From contig DEJQ01000018.1 in NCBI GenBank assembly GCA_002353575.1, positions 1 to 64,000 on the forward strand: a DNA stretch of 64,000 nucleotides, in the 5' to 3' direction. Numbering within the stretch: the stretch's first letter is position 1; each line of letters opens with the position of its first letter. Positions 19,301 to 28,700 of the stretch are shown piece after piece. The DNA comes from Prevotellaceae bacterium UBA2744 (GTDB lineage Bacteria > Bacteroidota > Bacteroidia > Bacteroidales > Bacteroidaceae). The notes under the pieces are model-generated. The model was not told the origin of the DNA and did not search any database. It saw nothing but the letters and a program-made list of their open reading frames with translations. Made by a program: the position numbers and the translations under genes.

Positions 19301-19596
19301 ACATTCCTGACGCCGACCGCTACGACCAGACGGTCTATATGCCCGCCACCGGTCAGTATCAGGCCACGAAGGGTGTGGGTTCGCAACTCTCGTCGTCAGT
19401 AGCACCCAACAACAACTACATCGAGACTTCGCCGGGTACGGTGTGGACTTACGGGCAGGACGGTGACCATCTTCACGGCCAGGCTCTGAACCTCTATCCC
19501 GACTATGACCGCGTTCACGATACAAAGCCCGCCATCGAACTGCCGCGTAAGGTAAACATCAGCACCGCCTGCGCCATCCGCCCGGTACAAAGGTAA
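16372..19596 (+). CDS. Large fimbrial tip/adhesin-like lipoprotein
   Basis: 1074 residues with lipobox LLVGC (Cys20). The N-terminal ~390 residues are fimbrillin-like (VWGYTRT, RFYAVAPSLENI, DLLYG, LKFQHILTAVRFAQGKIP). The C-terminal part carries features of large Bacteroides fimbrial tip proteins: an ANCYIVN-G-Y-FP-VYGN segment near residues 543-565, GTFYQWGRPTALPG, and YDPCPPGFQVP near residue 915, which belongs to the 'major paralogous' surface domain. The size and last position in the operon suit a distal adhesin placed on fimbriae made from the smaller subunits (inference). Its ATG overlaps the previous stop (ATGA). Confidence 0.8.
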   Translation: MKNTKLYYILFVSTILLVGCTDMLFENRLSSGNGDEVGFSLYVSEQADQTIGVGGITRSSNADNDSVSKEAVTARLLEGENAYGMRLQRMTLPLVGIHHGAVRSRYSEDGTTRAHIDGMVSSAETFHDSLTVWGYTRTEGTKIFDRTLVQRVNNWRTSGHWPYGESGLMRFYAVAPSLENINMVAADADYNTPPVLTYTLPEKAQDMCDLLYGDSDPIDIEAFGSKESHISHDDKWVDLKFQHILTAVRFAQGKIPTGIRITRISINRVSPRAKFSPSVTDPVTGTLGAWSDLGGTQVNYTMYADFTGTGTENTYLNDSVFYMIPQTVPANVELEVELEAVPRYKYTGGSRTEVDESVVARKHTLKCPLTGDVWKKGYTVTYKLTIGEVQDGYYFLVDPIAANEHSSTTTAHNFTVHSYNSYWDYESWTSGGTEGAEVTSHGVKWKVVGYYSDAACATAFNGSDATVAPTWLTSGLTYNTEYTGGNNGNASYNLEAQLPVKGGNHETILVTNSTTTPASDMDLSWYYSKKDDTNNKYATQQTANCYIVNRTGSYKFPMVYGNKTTGTTGSPSPEADYFVDHTGEVIKYSHIEHQIKAKNPADGIYEIIVAGSKRKRTEYTWNSTIGSDPISLRAVLVWEDYSGLINTDDSYLTVASNYINFSVVPNRPGNAVIALQGRKVTKYEKNTGTAESPTWVLDTDAGTSGYDYGAWETFWTWHIWMTDEVYANEGTNNSYSDGTHNLSNDATFLNYNGTYNPTVSSNHLVSLKNYSGTTNTILPVNLGWVPQNMNFVYYGKREVYVKLEQLSSGNTAVAHIVQHARQPLVRGVGTFYQWGRPTALPGHNWPDDANPKTVRTIYRNTTDFTDFTVENITHPYDVIAQPTKLFRRSDQMVTWLSTDAGYAYWGNGSTKTVYDPCPPGFQVPHYSVFSGFSMTGATAGKTKSDAEKLNMWDDAGENFYGGYFYVDPHVGTATDYHIPDADRYDQTVYMPATGQYQATKGVGSQLSSSVAPNNNYIETSPGTVWTYGQDGDHLHGQALNLYPDYDRVHDTKPAIELPRKVNISTACAIRPVQR

Positions 19597-19623
19597 GAAT
19601 ACAAAGCTCCCCCTTAAAAAATG

Positions 19624-19650
19624 AAAAGCCCCTCCTTGGGAGGGGGAGGG
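19624..19650. terminator. C-rich/G-rich palindrome acting as shared terminator
   Basis: CCCCTCC-TTG-GGAGGGG followed by GAGGGGAATCTTTT lies between two convergent genes (stops at 19596 on + and 19658 on -). The palindrome can form a hairpin in either transcript. It belongs to the same dispersed C-run/G-run element type seen at 22611 and 22711. Confidence 0.55.
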
Positions 19651-19657
19651 GAATCTT

Positions 19658-20791
19658 TTAATATTGTGCCAGCCACTTGGAAAAGAAGAAGTTGTAGATA
19701 CGGTATTGTCCGTCGTTTTGAGTGAGGATGTCGTTTTTCATGAGTAGCTTGACGGCAGACTGTACTGTGCTGGCTGAGTTAAGAGCATATTTCTTTATAA
19801 ATTTTGAGGATGTGATGTTGCTGGCTACGCCTTCCTTGGCTATTGCCTGCAGCACCATCTTCTGGCGTGGTGGCAGATTTGACAATATCTCTCTATAAGA
19901 TAATTCCTGCGACTGAATCACGTTCTTTTCTGCTGTTGCGATATACTCCATGGTGCAGGTTGCGCCGACAGGGGTCAGGGCAAATAGTTCGTTCATCAGC
20001 ATCTGAATGTACCATGTATAGCCTTTGTAGGCATTCCAAACTTCGGCGACGACAGCTGTGTCTAAATCGCGGTTGCGTTCTTCGAACAAACGCTTGGCAA
20101 ATTCAGAGTATGTATCTACAGGTATTGGATTCAATCCCATGCTTATGGTACTTTGGTAGAATGGTTTGGATGGTGAGTTGAACATCTGGCTCATCACGTG
20201 GCGCTTGCTGCCGGAGAATATGAATTGTGCAGATTGGCAGCGTTGTATCTTTGTACGGAGCAGGGCTTCTACGTTTTTTTCGTTATACTCGCCAATCTGT
20301 TGAAACTCATCTATAGCTATGATACAGCGACGGTCAGCTTTGTCTAAGTAGGCAAATATCTCATCAAGGGTGGTCTGCGGTGCTTGTATGTCGCCTAAAC
20401 CCAAGTCGAATGTGGGCATTCCTAATGAATCAAGTTTGTATGCTACCTGCAACGAACGGATTACCTGAAAGAATTGTTCTTTCCATCGTTCACTCTGTGG
20501 TTTCAGCTGTTCGTATATGGTTTTCCCCATTATATAAACGAGTTCTGACAGCGATGTAGTAGCATAAATATCAATGAAGAATACATAGTATTCGTTCAAT
20601 ATGTCAGGCTGATTGAACAGATGGTGTATCAAATCAGATTTACCGAGACGTCGTGGTGATATCAGTGCAACGTTACGCCCGTTCCTAAGTTGCTTCTTCA
20701 AATACTCTGTTTCTTCTGTGCGGTCGCAGAAATATTTGTCCGACAGGTATTTACCTACAACGAATGGGTTCTGTATTTCATTTGTCTTCAT
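19658..20791 (-). CDS. AAA family ATPase (ATPase_2 type)
   Basis: A 377-residue cytoplasmic protein. Walker A is SPRRLGKSDL (residues ~43-52) and Walker B is CIIAIDEFQQI (~151-161), followed by an FSGSKRHVM sensor-like segment. The C-terminal ~70 residues look like a winged helix (LPPRQKMVLQAIAKEG ... SASTVQSAVKLLMKNDIL). This is the ATPase_2/DEXX-box family, abundant in Bacteroidales, often in many paralogues, with no fixed function. It stands apart from the fimbrillin genes: a terminator lies upstream and it has its own -7 box. Confidence 0.85.
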   Translation of the reverse strand: MKTNEIQNPFVVGKYLSDKYFCDRTEETEYLKKQLRNGRNVALISPRRLGKSDLIHHLFNQPDILNEYYVFFIDIYATTSLSELVYIMGKTIYEQLKPQSERWKEQFFQVIRSLQVAYKLDSLGMPTFDLGLGDIQAPQTTLDEIFAYLDKADRRCIIAIDEFQQIGEYNEKNVEALLRTKIQRCQSAQFIFSGSKRHVMSQMFNSPSKPFYQSTISMGLNPIPVDTYSEFAKRLFEERNRDLDTAVVAEVWNAYKGYTWYIQMLMNELFALTPVGATCTMEYIATAEKNVIQSQELSYREILSNLPPRQKMVLQAIAKEGVASNITSSKFIKKYALNSASTVQSAVKLLMKNDILTQNDGQYRIYNFFFSKWLAQY

Positions 20792-20811
20792 ATGTCAGAA
20801 GTATTTTATTG

Positions 20812-20819
20812 CAAATATA
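20812..20819 (-). promoter_or_regulatory. -7 box of the ATPase promoter
   Basis: TATATTTG on the - strand, 20 bp upstream of the ATPase start, fits TAnnTTTG. No clear -33 TTTG was found at the right distance. Confidence 0.45.
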
Positions 20820-20840
20820 ATAATTATACTTGTAATAAAA

Positions 20841-20892
20841 AAGAAAAAGGACAGGATTTATTATAATTAGTATAATTCCTGTCCCTTTCTTT
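20841..20892 (-). terminator. Terminator after the 590-residue fimbrillin-like gene
   Basis: GGACAGGA and TCCTGTCC pair around an AT-rich loop, extended by A/T pairs. On the - strand the stem is followed by TTTTTCTTTTTT, a normal rho-independent form, ten bases after the stop at 20903. Confidence 0.85.
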
Positions 20893-20902
20893 TTATCCTG
20901 GG

Positions 20903-22675
20903 TTACCACTGGTCGGTGTACTGGCTGGTATCGAAGATGGTGGTGATGCTTTCTGGACCACGAACAATGTCGTCGCCGGGACGCAGGTCGTCCAGAATAG
21001 CATAGCAGTAGATGTAGCCACTCTTCCACTCGATATTCATCTTCAGCATATTGATAGTCAGACGGGCGGAATATTCCACTTTATTAGCAGTACCTTCGGT
21101 TCCTTCTTTGGATCCTACCGCCGTCAGCACGATGTGGGGCACATCATCGTCGTCGAGCACCTGAGGCACTACCAAGAGGATGTTGCCCGGGGCGAAGTTG
21201 TAGTGTTTGGTTTCGTCGTTTTTATCTACTTGGTTCTTCTCACCAAGCTTGTATCTCAGGACATTGTTCTCAGGAGCCTTCGCAGCAGCCTGTTCCTCAA
21301 AGATGCCGAACATATACTCGTCGCTCAGGTAGTCGCGCTCGCCCTTGTCGTTGAAGTGGAACCAGTAGGGATTCATGACGTAGTCGTTCACCGTCGCTGA
21401 GCCCAGCGTCGTTGCCGGTTCGTAGGCGATGGAGGCTGCGCTGCCGCTATAATGAGGGTAAAAGGTCGTGGTAGTTTTGATGTTGTTAAGCTCCATCTTG
21501 TAAGAGATAAGTGCTCTGCGCCGGGTGTGGGTCTTATCCCAAATATTCTGACGTGTCCATCGCTGACACTGCGTCTCGTCAGGCACCTTCAGGCCGAGTT
21601 TTAAGAACTCATCCTCCGTCAGCGAGCCTTCTGATGGATAGGAGGCTTTCAGTTCTTTGTTGGTAATAGAGGTGATGGCGTCTCCACTTTTGACTATCTC
21701 ATACGTATTGCCATACTGATCCCTAATGAGATGAGTGTCGTTCGTCAGATTGGCCAGCCAAGTGGCATCAGCCAACTTGTCCTTGCCGTCCTCTTGTACA
21801 TACACCATTCGGTCACTGCCCTGAATGTAGGCATAGAGTCGCACCTGTGCCAGCATATGGTAGAAGCGCAGCGGCACGGGCTTGGGGGAGTAGGTGCCCT
21901 GTGGATCCTTGACGAGCGGATAGCTGTCGCGGTTGCAGTCAGCAGCCAAGGCGCTAATCATGAAGTCGTTCTGTTGGGCAGCATCGGGCTGCATGGTGAA
22001 GCGCACGCGACCCATGCCGACACCCTGACCGAGACGCTCTTCGGGCAGACTGATGCCGTAGTCGCCAATCTCTGCCGTGGGGTTGTAGGGGTAGTAGGCC
22101 CAGAAGGTGCAGTACTCGTGTTTCGTGGCGTCGCTGGTCAGCACGTTGTTGGGCCAGAGACGCAGCGGGGCATAGGTCAGCGAGCCATCGTCACCAATCG
22201 TGGCCTTGGCATTGTAGAGCAGGTTGGCGGTATAGGCCTTGCCCTGTGGGGAGTCCTTGAAAGTAGCAAACTCTGAAGATGCTAAAAAACCGTCGGTGCT
22301 TGCTGATGAACTGCCGACGCGTGCAGCATACTCGGCATACTTCGTCTGATAAGCCCCCACCAGTTCTGCCCATGTGTACTGTTCCGTGTAGCATCCGAAG
22401 ATACCGGCGTAGAAGGTGCTGGCGGCCGTGGAGGGCAGTTCAGTCTCCCTGAGGTGTACGATGGTGGCATCGGCACGGGTGGGCAGCTGGCTGCTCACCA
22501 CCGAGCCGCTGAATGTAATGCCTTCATTGGTTTCGGCTTTCGTCCCATCTGGTATGGTTTCTGTGCCCATGTCGTTCCAGTCGGAACAGGCACAGAGAAG
22601 GAGAAGACAGAAGCCCCCCAACCCCCAAAGGGGGTGAATTCTGGTTATGATTGATTTGATTGTCCTTTTGTTCAT
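20903..22675 (-). CDS. Fimbrillin-family lipoprotein 5
   Basis: 590 residues with an unusually long n-region before the hydrophobic core and lipobox LCAC (Cys30). Residues 13-22 (IHPLWGLGGF) are encoded by a C-run/G-run palindrome, so part of the signal peptide is repeat-derived. Fimbrillin landmarks: FYAGIFGCY, LRLWPN near residue 168, YCTFWAYYPYNP, DFMISALA and LRFYHMLAQVRLYAYI. It lies 57 bp downstream of the 5283-residue gene on the same strand and ends in a good terminator, so it is likely the last gene of that transcript. Confidence 0.8.
   Translation of the reverse strand: MNKRTIKSIITRIHPLWGLGGFCLLLLCACSDWNDMGTETIPDGTKAETNEGITFSGSVVSSQLPTRADATIVHLRETELPSTAASTFYAGIFGCYTEQYTWAELVGAYQTKYAEYAARVGSSSASTDGFLASSEFATFKDSPQGKAYTANLLYNAKATIGDDGSLTYAPLRLWPNNVLTSDATKHEYCTFWAYYPYNPTAEIGDYGISLPEERLGQGVGMGRVRFTMQPDAAQQNDFMISALAADCNRDSYPLVKDPQGTYSPKPVPLRFYHMLAQVRLYAYIQGSDRMVYVQEDGKDKLADATWLANLTNDTHLIRDQYGNTYEIVKSGDAITSITNKELKASYPSEGSLTEDEFLKLGLKVPDETQCQRWTRQNIWDKTHTRRRALISYKMELNNIKTTTTFYPHYSGSAASIAYEPATTLGSATVNDYVMNPYWFHFNDKGERDYLSDEYMFGIFEEQAAAKAPENNVLRYKLGEKNQVDKNDETKHYNFAPGNILLVVPQVLDDDDVPHIVLTAVGSKEGTEGTANKVEYSARLTINMLKMNIEWKSGYIYCYAILDDLRPGDDIVRGPESITTIFDTSQYTDQW
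22611..22634. repeat. C-run/G-run palindrome inside a signal-peptide coding region
   Basis: AAGCCCCCCAACCCCCAAAG followed by GGGG includes the palindrome CCCCC-AAA-GGGGG; read on the coding strand it gives His-Pro-Leu-Trp-Gly-Leu-Gly-Gly-Phe. The G6 and G5 tracts are homopolymers where slippage would shift the frame. Confidence 0.7.
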
Positions 22676-22710
22676 TACGTAAATATTTTAATTGACTGGT
22701 TTTCTTCCCT

Positions 22711-22733
22711 TCCCCCCCTTGGGGGCAGGGGCT
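22711..22733. repeat. C-run/G-run palindrome at a gene junction
   Basis: TCCCCCCCTTGGGGGCAGGG lies between the stop of the 5283-residue gene (22733) and the next start (22675). It is related to the elements at 19624 and 22611 and contains a C7 run. Confidence 0.7.
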
Positions 22734-25700
22734 TACTTAACGATTACTTTTTTATGTCCGAAGATATATACACCCTTTGGCAGACCCGGATGGTTATGGC
22801 GCAGAGTCTGCGGAGTCTCGTTGACAGCTACTCGGCGACCTTGCAGGTCAAACACGTCGCATGGCCATGGATCAGACGATTCTGTATTGTCGGAATCCTC
22901 TGGGCTATCAGGGTCTTCCAATAATTCATCCCCGTCGAAGATGGCTACGATATGCTGGAACTGCTTCACAGAGCCAGAGGTGTCTTTCAGTGTATAGGGG
23001 TAATATACCTTGTTATGATATACATACAAGTTGGAGCGCTGGTCATCGGTGGCCACGGTGCCGGTGGTGCCTGCAGCAGCATAGCTGGCGGCGTGCGCCT
23101 TGTAGCCGGAGTGGTTCTCGCGCTCCCAGTTGTCGTTGGTGTACCAGCCCACCTGCTTGTAGGCATCGTACTCGTGGTGAGCCACGTTCTCATCGGCTGA
23201 GCCAACAGCATGGTCGACAAACGGGATGCCGAACACCATGATAGACTTGGTCGGCGTTTCACCCTCGATGCCGTCATAGTCGCTATTGCTCAGCGTCCGC
23301 TCCAGGAACTCGCCGCGGAGCTTGATGGTCGCCTTCTCATCGTCAAGTCCGGTCTGCGGCTCGCTGTAGGGCAGATACATGTTGACGTAGTGGCGGGTGG
23401 CATACTCCGTGGCGGTGGCTTCGCCCACGGGCTGGTTCATCAGCTTGATTTCACCTGGACGGTTGGTGCGCAGGATTACGGGCCATGCTGCCGGTACATA
23501 CTGCGGGTTACCCATTCCGTTGAGCTGGCTCAACGACTGCATGGTCACCTGTCCAGTGTTGGCTGTGGCGTCGTTGGTCAGTGTGAAGGCGGCATCGGTA
23601 GTGTTGGCCAGACGCGTGTCGAAGGGCACGTAGAGCGAGCCGTAGTAGTACTGGTCTTTATTCGCCTTGTGAGCCTCATTCTTTTGGGCTTCGGTCATCG
23701 CCAGGTATTCTGCCGAGGTGTACAAATCCTGGTTGCGCACACCGCCCTGCTGTACCTCTACGCGCAGCGGCATCTGGTTGTATGGCCACTCTTCGCGCAT
23801 ACCCACTGGCTGCAGCAGCCACTTCGTGTCCTGAATGCCGTTGATGCCATCGGTGGTGTAGTGGTCGCCTATCTCCACCATTTCGTTGTCCTTATGACAG
23901 GTGATGCGGTAGCGGTGCTTGCCGTCGATGCAGACGTAGTTGGTCTTCAGGTTCTTGGCCACCATCACGTCCCAGTTGGCGTTGGTCGTCTGGCGCACAC
24001 GGATGGTCGTGGCTGCACCGCCGATGTCCTCTAAGCGGAACTTGTTGTCCCAGCCGCCGGGATTGGCTTCATTGGTATAGCCCTCTGCAGCCGACGGCGT
24101 GGTCTCCACCAACTCGGTGCGTCCGAAGTCGTGGTTGCCTGCTGTGGCGTCATCCTCACTGCTGCCCGGACGTGCCCAAAGCGTGAGTCCCTGCGTCATG
24201 ATTTTGTAGCGGGTGTATGACTCAGTTTCTGAATCCTCTATAAACTGGAAGATGCTCGACGGGTCGAAGTCGGCAGGCAGTATCTCGATGTTGCCGCTCA
24301 TGGCAGGGTGGTCGAAGAGGTCGCGGTCGTGTTCACCGGCCACTTGTGCCTCCGTAATCTTTGCCTTCAGGTCGGCGTAGGTGTGTATGTCACTATGCGC
24401 CATGTCGGTCTCGAAGAAGTGGAGCCAGCGACCGCCGTTGTTCTTCGGGTCGTTGGTGTCGGTCTTAGCGCTGTTGAATCGGTAGCCGCTGATGTATCGC
24501 GGACCGGTGACACCCTTGATGCCGGAGCCGTCGCCGCCAAGGTCGGCACCATCGACGTTGAGTGCATCCTCCGAGAATGCCTTGATACGGTAGTAACCCG
24601 GCGTCATGGTGACGAGGTTCTTAGACTCAAAGCGTAAGGGCAGGCCGCCGGTACCGGTTGTCGTAGGACGTGGCTTGTCGTATGTGATTTCTGTATCGCT
24701 GTTGTTCAGATAGAATGTGCCGTCATACACCAACTTCTGCAGTGCCGTCAGTTCGGTGAAGGTGAACGTGTCGCCGTTCTTCAGCCGGTTGTAGTACTCT
24801 TGGTTGGTGAACTTCTCGGCTTCAGCCGGTCGCAGTCCGCCCACATATCCGGCGCGCTGGAAGTAGGGCAGCAATTGCTCGTTGCTACATTCCAGTCGCC
24901 AGTTGGCGTCAGCCACGTAGCGCAGGTCATCAGCCTTGAACTTCTCCAGGTATGCACGGTGGGCAACATATCCCTCGTGCGAGGTTGTCTCATGCACCAT
25001 ATAGTAGCTCTGGTGATCCACATCGCTGTTGTCCATCCAGGCAGCAGTCGGGTGCATGAGGAACGAACCGTCGTAGCCACCGACGAACATCTCATAGACA
25101 GCATTCGTAGCGCCATCGGTTTGCGCCTTGTTCGAGTCTTCATCGCTGCCTGACGGGTTAATCTTGTCGCCCTTTCGACGGTGGATGATGCGCTTGTGGT
25201 TGAACGGAATACGGCTCGACGACGAGTTGCCGGTGTAGCTGGCCTTCACGTCATCATGTTCGGCATCGGTCGGCTCGGTGTATGGGCTGATAGCACCGGT
25301 TCCATCTTTGTAGATAGGATTACCGTAGGCGTCCTCACCCTTCGGCAGTTTACCCTCGGTGGTCACTGCCACATCGTCCCAGCCCGTACCGTTGATGGTG
25401 GCATAGCGCGAGCGCAGCACGAAGCCGTAGGGGTCGCCCTCGGGAGCCCACAGGTAGTTGTTGGTGTAGTGGTGGGTGCGGTCCAGTCGGCCTCCGATGC
25501 CGTCCTTGTAGGAGAAGTTCAGCAGTCCGTCGGCCAGGTAGTTGTTGGTCATCATCTGATACCATGCCGTGGTGTTACGGCCGGCCTGTGCGAAGCGGAA
25601 GGTCTCGGGCTTCACTTCGTAGATGACGTCGATAATCACCTTGCGGTTCTGGTGGCAGTCGGCCAGTTTGTCGAGGATGACACCCTGCAGGGCAAGAGCC

Positions 25701-28700
25701 TCGTCATAGCGGCTGGGCTTCTTGCGCCATGTGCCGCTGACATTTTCCCATCCGGCGGCGGTACGATCCGACTCCTCGGGTTTGGCCGCCAAATCTGCTT
25801 CGCTGACTTCCGTCCAGTGCGACTTGTCGAAGATGCTCTCCCACCGTACGTTGAAGGCCTGCTTGGTGACACCTTTCTCCACGAAGGTCATCGGGATGGG
25901 GTTCGTGCCATCATTCGACTTGAAGGTCTTGCCGGCATAGTAAGTATTGAAGTCTTCGCCTGCAGAGAAAGTATAGGTGTTTTTATTATAGTCCGTATAC
26001 TCCTGACCTATGGAGATAGTACATGTCGGTCCTGTCCACGACGCATCAGCCTCTTGGAAGGCAGGGAAGTTCGTCGTCACCGACCGCATCACGTCGCGCT
26101 GATACATATAATAGGTACAGAACTGTCGTTTCATGTACCAGGGCACTTGCGGCTTGTTGCCCACACCGATGCGGTCCACCTCCTGGTCCTCTACGGGGTA
26201 GCTCAGTAAGTTGCGCAGGGTACCCTTTTCTTTCAGTAAGGTTTTCACTGTGCTGACATTATCGCTTCCGATGGCCGTCTCATAGTCAGTGCTCAATTCT
26301 GCAGCCGTTTTGTTGTCGGCTATATAGGTGGTATTATTGTGCTTGCCCCAGTATTTCAAGAATTCTAAAAGCCGTGAATACACACCCTTAGGACTACCGT
26401 TTGTGTCGTAGCCTGTTTTTTGGTTGTCAGTCCAATTGTTTTTGTCTTCAGCATCCAGCGAATACTGGTGTGCCATGACGAGGTGGTACTGCACGATGTC
26501 GGCATAGCTCATGAGGTTGGTCAGGTAGAACGGCTTGACGGTGACCCAGTCGCCCGAGGTATTGCGGTATCGGGTAGTCAGCGTGTTGCCCGTCGGGTCG
26601 TTGGTGTTTACGCCGCTCTCGGTGACGGTATACAGACTCTTGTCAGATGTCGAACTATACTCGAAGTCGGCCAGCCGGGTGATGTTGCCCGTGGCATCGA
26701 TGACGGCGAGGAACGGCGTGCCGTCCTTGCCCACGACGTAGGCAAACTGCTGACCGTCGCCATAGCTCTGCATCAGCACGTCGGTGCCGTCGACATTGAC
26801 GACAGCCTTGTCGTTCTTCAGATATTCAGCATAGTTCTTCAGCGTGAAGCCGTAGGGGTCGCCGGTCATAGCCCACTTCTGGCGGTCTTCCTTGCTCTGC
26901 ACGATTTCGTCGGCATATACCGGTGTGCCTGAGTGCATGTTGAGGTATCCCTTGGTTGGGTATGGCTCAGAGCCGCCTTTAGAGATCTCTGTGTAGCGCT
27001 CCTCTCGATAAACCTCGTCGATAATCTGTCCGGCAGAATTATATACATAGTGGTCGAAGACTTGTTTGGTCCTTTCCACTTCGACACCTGCTGTGTTGTA
27101 CGACTGCATCCAGTAGAAGTAACTGTTTGCCCACTGGTAGTCTTCGGTGCGGGCATCCTGCTCGCTGGTGAAGTACTGTGCTACGTCGTCGTTGACGGTA
27201 TAGACGTAGGTCAGCAGCGGTCGCGGACTCTTCGTGGTGTCTGCATCGTGAGCAGTTCGGGCTGCTGTCATTGCAGCTGTCAGTTCAGCATAGCCTTCCT
27301 CACCCTCCAGTTCACCGAAGTAGGTAACCTCTGTTCCGCTGTTGGTTGCTGCATCGTAGTTGAGGTAGCATTTGTAGGAGCATCCGTAGCGTCGCAGCGA
27401 GACAGGCAGGGCGGCTTCTACATCGCCATAGCGTATCTCCATGTCGCTCTTCTTGAGGCGCAGCACACCGTTCAGGGTGCGTATCTCCACGTCGGCATCG
27501 AAGCAGTTGTTGTCGGCATCGTCTTCGTCCTTAGCCACGGCGGTGCGTATCTCTAAGCGCTGTTGGGTTACACCCAGGCCGGTCATGGTCTGTGAGTAGT
27601 TCTCTTTGTATTGGGTATTGTTATACTCGCTCTTCTCTGCCAGGCTGTAGGGCACCATCTCAAAGTAACTTGACGGCGATGAACTGTTGGGGTAGGGCTT
27701 ATAGACCATGCGCCAGTAGTTGTTGGTTTCGTTGGTGGTCGAGCCGTTGATGCCGTCGTCAGTGCCGGTCTTCAACGATGCGGTGCGCAGGAAGTAGCGG
27801 TTGTCACCGTTGCCACTCAGGTAGACGCCGTTGCTCTGCGGCGACAGTTTCCACATCTGGGTACTGAAGTGGGTATTGACGGTGTTATCATCAATGCTGG
27901 ACGCGGCAGTTGCTGCGGCATGAGCTGCGGAAGGAACAGCGTCATTATAGTCGGCAAGCTGCGATACCCATATCACGGAGTCTGCGGTATCGGTATAGTT
28001 GCGTACATGGGTCTTCACCACTTGCAGCCACTGCTCCTCGCTGTTCTTGCCGTCTTCATAGCGGCGACGGTTGAGGATGGTGAAGTCGTAGGGGTCACCC
28101 ACGAGCGCCCAGTGCAGACCCTTCAGACCGTCGTTCCAACCGTCGGCTGTGTTGTCGCCGATAGCAGTACGGTAGTTGCTTACCTGAGTTTCGTCGGCTT
28201 GTGTCTTGTCAAAGAAGAGCCAGTTGGTGCCGTTGCCCAGTACAGCCATATCGACCCAGTTCAGGGAACTGGTAGTTGGCGAGAAGAGGTGGGCATCGTT
28301 GCCAGCCTCGTCCTTCGACAGGTCATCTACGGTGTAATAGACGGAGAACTTAAAGACTGGGTCTATTTTTGTGCCGGTCACAAATACATCGCTGGTGTGG
28401 GCAGAGCAGTCTGCCGAGCTGGTGGCGTTGGTTATGCTCAGCTTGTGCTCACTCATCGTGCTGCCGTCCTTGTCGGTAAGGTCGGAGTAGTTGACGAACT
28501 TACGCTGCAAGTGGCGTGGCACGGCGGTGATGGTCTCGTTCAGACCGTAATACTCTGAGAGCTCATCAGTCACCACTTTAAGTTTATCATTATAGCGGTC
28601 GCCGTCTCCCTGGCGGTTGGCAGTGACATATACCTTGACGGGTTGTACCAGTTTGATGACGGTATTCACGTCGTTGGCAGTGTGGTAGCCGGCGTATGTG

